A stretch of 5,235 bases of DNA from the NCBI GenBank assembly GCA_030432795.1, contig JAUILW010000268.1, positions 1-5,235 on the forward strand. Reading direction: 5' to 3'. Source of the DNA: Gammaproteobacteria bacterium. GTDB lineage: Bacteria; Pseudomonadota; Gammaproteobacteria; Pseudomonadales; Azotimanducaceae. A program made the position numbers and the translations under genes. The first letter of the stretch is position 1, and every line of letters starts with the position of its first letter. The notes under the pieces were generated by a model. The model was not told the origin of the DNA and ran no database searches. It was given only the letters and a program-made list of their open reading frames with translations. Below, piece by piece: positions 1 through 4,508 of this stretch.

Positions 1-179
1 GTGTCAGAAACGTTCTGTGCCTGCGCGGCAATGGCAGGGCTACCGTCCAGGTCGGAGCGCACGAAGATAATCCCGGTGTTTTCCCCGGCAGGGCGCAGCG
101 TCATACGCACTTTCTTGCCCGAGTGCACACCGATGCCGATGGCATGTACGGGCTTTCTGATCGTTCTTTGTCGCAGCAT
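1..179 (-). CDS. lpxC: UDP-3-O-acyl-N-acetylglucosamine deacetylase, N-terminal part (cut by window edge)
   Basis: LpxC is the zinc-dependent cytoplasmic deacetylase that carries out the committed step of lipid A synthesis. Read on the minus strand from the ATG at 179-177, 59 codons remain open to the left edge. The peptide starts MLRQRTIRKPVHAIGIGVHS and continues with a GKKV segment and an LRPA..NTGI stretch. This matches the N-terminus of LpxC (E. coli MIKQRT..., GVGLHTGKKV, LRPAPANTGV). Family members are about 300 residues long, so roughly one fifth is visible; the zinc ligands and catalytic residues lie outside. A purine-rich AGAGAG at 192-187, seven bases before the ATG, supports the start. 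No ftsZ, the usual upstream neighbour in gammaproteobacteria, lies upstream; a 443-bp gap to the divergent dusA follows instead. The identification is firm although the gene is partial. Confidence 0.95.
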   Translation of the reverse strand, partial: MLRQRTIRKPVHAIGIGVHSGKKVRMTLRPAGENTGIIFVRSDLDGSPAIAAQAQNVSD

Positions 180-202
180 TGAGATTCTCTCTTCTTCGCT
201 CC

Positions 203-224
203 GTCGGGGCCTCTCCCCCCCGAC
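203..224 (-). promoter_or_regulatory. GC-rich hairpin in the lpxC 5' leader
   Basis: GTCGGGG at 203-209 pairs perfectly with CCCCGAC at 218-224, giving a 7-bp stem with an 8-base loop. It ends 23 bases before the lpxC start codon on the lpxC transcript strand. No T-tract follows on either strand, so it is not a typical intrinsic terminator. It could shape ribosome access or mRNA stability; that role is inference. Confidence 0.45.
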
Positions 225-342
225 ACGTTTTGCTCTTGAGGCATGCTCCAGATGCACTCATCTTCCGAGCCTCGCCGAGTTGCGCCGCAATCACTTACGT
301 CTAATCAGCGAGTTAGCGCGGAACTATACAGACTTCGAAATT

Positions 343-475
343 GAAAATGAAGGAAAAATGGAGGCAAAAATGGAGAAAAGTGCAGCGACTTCCGCGACTG
401 TAGAAAGAAATATATTTCTCTTATATATCAACAGTATATAGACCACATCGATACCGTCCCGAGGAAAAAATGGAG
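343..475 (+). repeat. Direct repeat AAAAATGGAG, three exact copies plus one degenerate
   Basis: Exact copies lie at 354-363, 366-375 and 466-475. The first two are exactly 12 bp apart and the third starts exactly 100 bp after the second. A degenerate copy, GAAAATGAAG (8 of 10 matches), lies at 343-352. The copies share a GG(A/C) lead-in. The repeats bracket the AT-rich core between two divergent genes, which would suit binding sites for a regulator; no known regulator site is recognised. Confidence 0.6.
406..419. repeat. 14-bp perfect palindrome in the AT-rich core
   Basis: AGAAATATATTTCT reads identically on both strands. It sits inside the most AT-rich part of the intergenic region and between the second and third AAAAATGGAG repeats. 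A dyad of this kind could bind a dimeric regulator or simply reflect promoter-like AT-rich DNA. It does not match a binding site I can name. Confidence 0.5.
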
Positions 476-480
476 ACTTA

Positions 481-560
481 TGGCAATAAATCTGCCAAAA
501 GCTTTCGTGTGCCAATCCACACATTTCGAAAGTGCGCTCGACGGTGTTCGACCACACCCG
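481..560 (+). promoter_or_regulatory. Three consecutive small hairpins upstream of dusA
   Basis: On the plus strand three short inverted repeats follow each other. TGGCA 481-485 pairs with TGCCA 493-497. CTTTC 502-506 plus GTGTG 507-511 pairs with CACAC 518-522 and GAAAG 528-532, with a 5-base bulge. GGTGT 543-547 pairs with ACACC 554-558. If transcribed they would lie in the dusA leader, ending about 60 bases before the start codon. No T-tract follows, and no named RNA family is recognised. Confidence 0.35.
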
Positions 561-622
561 GCGAAAAAATCCATCGCCTCGAGCCCTGATTTCGACCGAT
601 CTTCCCGGTATCCTTCGCCCGC

Positions 623-1600
623 ATGACCCAGCCGTCCCGCAAGCAGATCTCCGTCGCGCCGATGATGGCCTACACGGACAGGCACTGTCGCCACCTGCAT
701 CGCCTGGCAAGCCCGAGCGCGAAACTCTTCACCGAGATGGTGACCACCGGTGCGGTGCTCAACGGCCCGCGGGAGCGGCTCCTCGCCTTCCACCCAGCAG
801 AACATCCGGTCGCCGTGCAGCTGGGCGGCAACGACCCTCGAGCGCTGGCCGATTGCGCGCGAATCGCTGCAAACGCCGGGTTCGACGAGATCAACCTGAA
901 CGTCGGCTGCCCATCCTCTCGGGTCCAGGAAGGCCGCATTGGCGCCTGTCTGATGGCCGAACCCGACCTGGTCGCCGACGGATACTCGGCGATGGTCGCA
1001 GCCTGTTCGGTGGAGGTCACGGTGAAGTGCCGTCTGGGCATCGACGACCAGACCAGCGACGACTTTCTCGACACGTTCGTTGGCACGCTGGCCGCCGCAG
1101 GGTGCCGTACGTTTTACGTGCACGCCCGAATCGCGCTGCTCAACGGCCTGTCCCCTGCCCAGAACCGCTCTGTGCCGCCGCTGCAGTACCATCGCGTATT
1201 CGCGCTCAAGGAACGCTGGCCTGCGCTCAACATCGTGCTCAATGGCGGACTGGATGCGGTCGAGCAGATCCAGGAAGTCTGCAGGCAATGCGATGGTGCG
1301 ATGATCGGCCGCGCTGCCTACAGCAACCCCCTGCTGCTCAATGCGCTGCACGTGGCGGATCACGGTACGGGCGCGCTGTCGGCGTTCGAGCTGTACGACG
1401 CCTACTGTGCCTACGTGCGCGACGAGCTGGACCACGGCACGCCGCTGGCCAACATGACCCGGCACATGCTGGGGCTCTTCAGCGGCATGCCCGGCGCGCG
1501 TCAGTTCCGTCGCAGCCTGAGCGACGCCGGGCGCCTGAAACAGGAAGGTGCAGCGCTTCTCGATAGCGCCCGACAAAGCGTGGCGCGTCACGCCGCATGA
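623..1600 (+). CDS. dusA: tRNA-dihydrouridine(20/20a) synthase DusA
   Basis: DusA is a flavin enzyme that reduces uridine to dihydrouridine at positions 20/20a in the tRNA D-loop, using FMN and NADPH. The 325-residue product covers the whole family length. Visible signatures are SVAPMMAYTDRHCR near residues 10-23, TEMVTTGA at 37-44, QLGGNDP around 66-72, the NLNVGCPS motif with catalytic Cys96, VTVKCRLGIDD with Lys135, HAR at 167-169, GLSP..NR at 175-182, LNGG at 206-209 and IGRAAYSNP at 228-236. Residue 170 is Ile where most DusA proteins have Lys (HARKA). The ATG at 623 is the first start codon after an in-frame stop at 587-589, so the start is well fixed, although no Shine-Dalgarno sequence is obvious. 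The stop overlaps the start of the TerB-family gene. Other Dus types fit less well because of the HAR...GLSPK-like segment. Confidence 0.97.
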   Translation: MTQPSRKQISVAPMMAYTDRHCRHLHRLASPSAKLFTEMVTTGAVLNGPRERLLAFHPAEHPVAVQLGGNDPRALADCARIAANAGFDEINLNVGCPSSRVQEGRIGACLMAEPDLVADGYSAMVAACSVEVTVKCRLGIDDQTSDDFLDTFVGTLAAAGCRTFYVHARIALLNGLSPAQNRSVPPLQYHRVFALKERWPALNIVLNGGLDAVEQIQEVCRQCDGAMIGRAAYSNPLLLNALHVADHGTGALSAFELYDAYCAYVRDELDHGTPLANMTRHMLGLFSGMPGARQFRRSLSDAGRLKQEGAALLDSARQSVARHAA

Positions 1601-2058
1601 GCCTGCTCGAACGGTTGAAGCGCCTGCTGGAGGATCCCGCGCCGATGGAAGCACGCAGCAGCGCGGGCTTAAGCGTCGCAAGCGCCGTACTACTGTTCGA
1701 AGTGGTGTGGGCGGATCACCAGATCGAATCTGCAGAACTGGAGCAGCTGCGGGCTTCTCTGCGCGATGCTCTCCACCTGAGCGACACCGAAATCAATGAG
1801 GTGATCGATGACGCACGGCGACGCCACGACGAAGGCGTGGGCGTATTCGAGTACACGCGACTGGTGAACGAGCGCGCGACCGCGGAGCAGAAATTCGAGC
1901 TCGTCGCTCATCTGTGGCGGGTCGCGTTTGCAGACGGATCCGCCTCCGCCATCGAAGAGCACACCATCCGTCGCCTCAGCGACCTGCTCTATGTGCCACA
2001 CCGTGACTTCATCCGCGCCAAACAGCTGGCGCGGGACGGTGGTCAACCGGCGGCGTAG
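1597..2058 (+). CDS. TerB-family (tellurite-resistance-like) protein
   Basis: This 153-residue, mostly helical protein resembles the TerB fold family, which carries acidic metal-binding loops. Two acidic segments recur in the expected spacing: WADHQIESAE at about residues 38-47 and FADGSASAIEEH at about 111-122, followed by RRLSDLLYVPHRDF at 125-138, typical of stand-alone TerB-like proteins. There is no signal peptide or membrane segment, so it is likely cytoplasmic. Members of this group are often annotated as tellurite-resistance proteins, but no other ter genes are present, so a role in tellurite resistance is not supported; the true function is unknown. Its ATG overlaps the dusA stop by four bases (ATGA) and it has no clear ribosome site, which suggests translational coupling to dusA. 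Its last 16 bases overlap the convergent STAS gene. Confidence 0.85.
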   Translation: MSLLERLKRLLEDPAPMEARSSAGLSVASAVLLFEVVWADHQIESAELEQLRASLRDALHLSDTEINEVIDDARRRHDEGVGVFEYTRLVNERATAEQKFELVAHLWRVAFADGSASAIEEHTIRRLSDLLYVPHRDFIRAKQLARDGGQPAA

Positions 2059-2564
2059 CTCTCCTGCGAATACGCATCCTCAGCCTCGAGCGCAGCCACA
2101 AGATCCTTGAAGGTATCCCGGTTGGCCTCGTTCAGAGACATCAGGGCGCGGTGCGCATCGATGACCTTGTGGCGCAATGATGTCTCGTCCAGCGTTGGCG
2201 ACGGCGGCAGTTCGCCGAGCTGATCCACATGCTCCAGCGGCTCCGTGACGATGTGAAAAACATCACCGAAGCCTGAAGCCTGCAGTAGCCGCTCCAGATC
2301 CGCGGACGTGACCACGAGTGTGGGTAGCACACCATGCCGGCGCTGCGACTCGATGGACAGCTTTGCCAGGATACCGAGGGAGGTGCTGTCGATGGCATGC
2401 GCTTGCGTGAGGTCCACCAGCACCGAGCGAAAGCCCGCATCGTCGAACATCTTCTCGAAGAAGCCCTCAGCGGAAATGCACAACGTCACGCGCACATCCC
2501 CTTCGAGCTTGAGCAGGTACACACCGTCCTGCACTCCCACCATGATCTTGCCCGCATGGTTCAT
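2043..2564 (-). CDS. STAS-domain protein, probable anti-anti-sigma factor (RssC/SpoIIAA-like)
   Basis: A 173-residue soluble protein. Residues about 8-110 look like a STAS domain: an N-terminal beta region (VYLLKLEGDVRVTL), VLVDLTQAHAIDSTSLGILAKL at 48-69, and TLVVTSADLERLLQASGFGDVF at 82-103. The DSTSLG segment (59-64) aligns with the DSSGLG/DSTGLG phosphorylation motif of SpoIIAA and RsbV, making Ser60 or Thr61 the likely phosphosite; the usual Gly is Ser62. A predicted helical tail of about 60 residues (HRALMSLNEANRDTFKDLVAALEAE) follows. Such proteins bind an anti-sigma kinase or other partner when unphosphorylated. The ATG overlaps the stop of the phosphatase gene by four bases, which strongly suggests that the phosphatase acts on this protein. 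The downstream partner is not in the window. The 3' end overlaps the TerB gene. Confidence 0.9.
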   Translation of the reverse strand: MNHAGKIMVGVQDGVYLLKLEGDVRVTLCISAEGFFEKMFDDAGFRSVLVDLTQAHAIDSTSLGILAKLSIESQRRHGVLPTLVVTSADLERLLQASGFGDVFHIVTEPLEHVDQLGELPPSPTLDETSLRHKVIDAHRALMSLNEANRDTFKDLVAALEAEDAYSQESYAAG

Positions 2565-3664
2565 GGCTCGCGGCTCACGATCAGGCAGGTCATGTCGTCG
2601 GGCCCCGCACGCTCTTCGTCCAACCCCAGCAGCCGCCAGATCCCACGTACGTCATCGGTGCGTTCCGCGGCATCGAGCAGTCGCGCTTCGCGCGCCTCGT
2701 GTGTCGATTCATCAAGCATCTCCAGCACACCATCCGAGAACACGACGATGCGGTCATCTGCCTGCAGGGTGGTGCTGAAGGCTTCGAACTGCACTTTGGG
2801 GAACAAACCGACGGGCTTACCTGCATTTTCGACGTACCGCGCTTTACCGCCTTGAACGAGTATAGCCGCCGGATAGTGTCCTGCGTTCACCATCGTGACG
2901 CGGTCGTCACGGCAGTCTGTGACGAGGAGCACCATGCTGACGTGCTTATCTATGCGCTGCTCCATAATCTCGCGATTGAGCCACTCGAGGATTCTGCCTG
3001 GCTCATCCAGCATGCCGGGGTGATACTCGCGACGCACTCGCCGCGAAAAGTTCTTCAACAGAACGGTCACGAACGCAGAGGAAGCGCCGTGCCCGGACAC
3101 ATCCGCAACGTAGGCGGCAAAGTGGTTTTCGGCGAAGGCAAAATAGTCGACGAAGTCGCCACTGAGCATGTGCGAAGGCAACATATGTTGCTGCAGACGG
3201 TAGTCGTCAATCATCATCGGTGATGGCGGCAGCATGCCCATCTGGATGTAACGCCCGGCCCGCTGATCCCGTTTGAGTTCCGACTCGTACAGGTTGATAC
3301 GGGCGCGCAGTTCCCGATCAGCAGCCTTGGCGCGCCGCTGCACCGCCCGCAAGCGTATCTGCGTGGCCGCCTCGTCCTGATCTTCCAGCCACACATCGGC
3401 CACGCCACGACGCATCAGGTTGAGCAGTTCCTTGCCGCGAGGCTTGCTGGGTGCGGTAAGCACCACCGCAATAGACGGAAACTCCCAGGCCAGTCGCTTT
3501 GCAAGGTCCGGGTCGCTGGCGATCACCACGTCGGCGTTGCCACTCTCGCAGCGACGTAAGACCTCGTCCACTTCTACTGCACGCACTGGGTTGGCACCGA
3601 ATGCTTCCAGACGGCTGAAAAACGGGGACGGCGTATCGACCGTGTCGACGACCACTAGGCTCAT
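2561..3664 (-). CDS. Receiver-like / SpoIIE-type PP2C serine phosphatase
   Basis: A 367-residue cytoplasmic protein in three parts: a receiver-like domain (about 1-105), a charged helical linker that could form a coiled coil (about 106-138), and a SpoIIE/RsbU-type PP2C phosphatase (about 139-365). The phosphatase starts with the typical YIQMGMLPPSP and keeps the metal-binding aspartates in SGDFVDYF (Asp170), ADVSGHG (Asp188), FSDGVLEM (Asp311) and GPDDMT (Asp356/357), so it should be active. The receiver has only one acidic residue after strand 1 (Asp7), Ser50-Asp51 at the phosphoacceptor position, Thr70 retained, and no Lys where KP is usual (WLED at 92-95). It may therefore not be switched by ordinary phosphorylation. 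There is no C-terminal kinase domain, unlike HsbR. The likely substrate is the STAS protein encoded by the next, overlapping gene. From memory the closest architecture is the RssB-type regulator of Pseudomonas. Confidence 0.92.
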   Translation of the reverse strand: MSLVVVDTVDTPSPFFSRLEAFGANPVRAVEVDEVLRRCESGNADVVIASDPDLAKRLAWEFPSIAVVLTAPSKPRGKELLNLMRRGVADVWLEDQDEAATQIRLRAVQRRAKAADRELRARINLYESELKRDQRAGRYIQMGMLPPSPMMIDDYRLQQHMLPSHMLSGDFVDYFAFAENHFAAYVADVSGHGASSAFVTVLLKNFSRRVRREYHPGMLDEPGRILEWLNREIMEQRIDKHVSMVLLVTDCRDDRVTMVNAGHYPAAILVQGGKARYVENAGKPVGLFPKVQFEAFSTTLQADDRIVVFSDGVLEMLDESTHEAREARLLDAAERTDDVRGIWRLLGLDEERAGPDDMTCLIVSREP

Positions 3665-3759
3665 ATCAGATGGGAGTTACCGGGGCGCTGACCGCAGGGC
3701 ACGCTCACCACATGGAAGTGGGCGGCACCCTACTCCCATCAAACGGGCATTACAACCGT
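3665..3759 (-). promoter_or_regulatory. 95-bp spacer between mlaA and the phosphatase gene, with a long-range inverted repeat
   Basis: This is the largest gap within the minus-strand gene run. GATGGGAGT at 3669-3677 is the exact reverse complement of ACTCCCATC at 3732-3740, separated by 54 bases; a smaller CCAC/GTGG pair lies inside. On the mRNA the second arm ends four bases before the phosphatase start codon, where a ribosome site would be expected, and no good Shine-Dalgarno sequence is seen there. A fold could control translation, or an internal promoter could lie here. No T-tract terminator is present after mlaA. Confidence 0.4.
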
Positions 3760-4494
3760 TCAAAAGTCCTCGTCGTCGAGGAAAGGATCGTCTTCTTCGA
3801 CGGCGCCATCGCGCACCAGATAAGCGCGCCGCTGCAGGAACGCGTCGCGCATGAACAGGTATCGGTCGCCTCCGTCGGTCATCAGTTTTTCCGCGGCCAG
3901 CAGATCGACCCGCGCATCCACAGCGTACATCGCCGCGGTGCCGTAGCGCGCGCTGTTCGGCGAGATCAAACGTAGCGGGCTTGCTGCGGCGTCGAACACC
4001 AGGCCAATGGCGTCGCGCACCGACGAAGAGCCTCTGAATGGCACCATCACGTGGTTGCCGGCATCTGCACCCCATACGCCGAAGGTCTGACCAAAATCCT
4101 CCTGGTGGCGCTCGAGCCCCATGGGTGTTGCCACGTCGAAAATGCCGGCGATGCCAATGGTGGAATTCACCAGAAAACGGCCAGTGTCCGACAATCCGCG
4201 CACAGGCTTACCCTGCAGAAACTGATTCAGTGCGGTGGCCGGAGTATCGATATTGTCGAACACGTTGGAGACGCCGCGACGGACCGGCTGCGGCACGAAG
4301 CGCTGATAACCTTTGGCGACCGGCTTTACCAGAATTCGATCGAAAAAGTCGTTCACCGCAAAGACTTTGCGGTTTGCCGGCTCCCAGGGATCAACGTCAT
4401 CCGCGTGCGCAGGCTCTACCGAGAATCCGCCAGCGAGTCCGAACAGGACCAGCAGGCTCCATGCGAAACGTTTTTCCGGGCGCTTACGCCTCAT
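3760..4494 (-). CDS. mlaA: MlaA (VacJ) family outer-membrane lipid-asymmetry protein, without lipobox cysteine
   Basis: MlaA sits in the outer membrane and extracts mislocalised phospholipids from the outer leaflet, passing them to MlaC and the MlaFEDB transporter. The 244-residue product has the family signatures: DPWEPANRKVFAVNDFFD at 35-52, KGYQRFVPQPVRRGVSNVFDN at 61-81, GRFLVNSTIGIAGIFD at 105-120, and EDFGQTFGVWGADAGNHVMVPF at 132-153. A basic N-terminus plus hydrophobic stretch (about 11-27) forms a signal peptide ending AHA before Asp32, as for signal peptidase I. There is no cysteine near the cleavage point, whereas classical MlaA is a lipoprotein. The C-terminus is very acidic (VEEDDPFLDDEDF). 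The start is supported by GAGAGG at 4508-4503, eight bases upstream. The gene lies 12 bp after the hvfC-like gene. The other mla genes are not in the window. Confidence 0.95.
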   Translation of the reverse strand: MRRKRPEKRFAWSLLVLFGLAGGFSVEPAHADDVDPWEPANRKVFAVNDFFDRILVKPVAKGYQRFVPQPVRRGVSNVFDNIDTPATALNQFLQGKPVRGLSDTGRFLVNSTIGIAGIFDVATPMGLERHQEDFGQTFGVWGADAGNHVMVPFRGSSSVRDAIGLVFDAAASPLRLISPNSARYGTAAMYAVDARVDLLAAEKLMTDGGDRYLFMRDAFLQRRAYLVRDGAVEEDDPFLDDEDF

Positions 4495-4502
4495 CTGTGC
4501 TG

Positions 4503-4508
4503 CCTCTC
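4503..4508 (-). promoter_or_regulatory. Ribosome-binding site of mlaA
   Basis: GAGAGG read on the minus strand, eight bases before the mlaA ATG at 4494-4492. It overlaps the last two bases of the hvfC-like stop codon (TGA 4509-4507), so the two genes are probably translated from one mRNA. Confidence 0.6.

Larger units (their letters stand above)
180..622. promoter_or_regulatory. Divergent lpxC/dusA intergenic region without a gene
   Basis: No convincing coding sequence was found on either strand; the open frames crossing it look like shadow frames or chance short ORFs. Because lpxC leaves leftward and dusA rightward, the promoters of both genes should lie here. Composition changes sharply: bases 401-442 hold only 8 G or C in 42, against GC-rich flanks. 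Visible elements are three exact AAAAATGGAG repeats, a 14-bp palindrome, a GC-rich hairpin in the lpxC leader and three short hairpins before dusA. A 10-like hexamer TATAGT can be read leftward at 328-323, but the matching 35 region is poor. Rightward, TATATA-like hexamers occur at 422-427 and 435-440, also without a good 35 box. Promoter positions are therefore inferred, not read. Confidence 0.6.

Noticed and set aside
203..224. Possible intrinsic terminator in the lpxC leader
   Set aside because: There is a GC-rich stem but no run of T on either strand after it, and it lies upstream of lpxC rather than after a gene.
347..403. Tiny basic ORF (18 codons, starting MKEKWRQKWRK) and an overlapping 27-codon ORF from 359
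   Set aside because: Both arise from the repeated AAAAATGGAG boxes, neither has a convincing ribosome site and start support, and nothing shows they are translated.
1..441. Plus-strand open frame of 146 codons across the left edge
   Set aside because: Its first 179 bases are antisense to lpxC, and the rest runs through the AT-rich intergenic region without family-like features.
542..560. TTCGACC motif resembling a tRNA T-loop
   Set aside because: The flanking stem fails at the G53-C61 position, and no acceptor, D-arm or anticodon arm can be built around it.
532..1566. Long plus-strand open frame of 344 codons overlapping dusA
   Set aside because: It is a shadow of dusA in another frame: its composition is dominated by Arg, Ala, Pro and Gly, it has no recognisable domain, and dusA is unmistakable in the same bases.
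428..1681. Minus-strand open frame of 417 codons opposite dusA
   Set aside because: No family resemblance, and it lies antisense to the confident dusA gene; long antisense frames are common in GC-rich coding DNA.
1597..2058. Tellurite-resistance operon
   Set aside because: Only a single TerB-fold gene is present, with no terA, terC, terD or terZ neighbours, so the resistance role is not supported.
3420..3854. Plus-strand open frame spanning the phosphatase start and the spacer
   Set aside because: It is antisense to two confident genes and has no recognisable domain.
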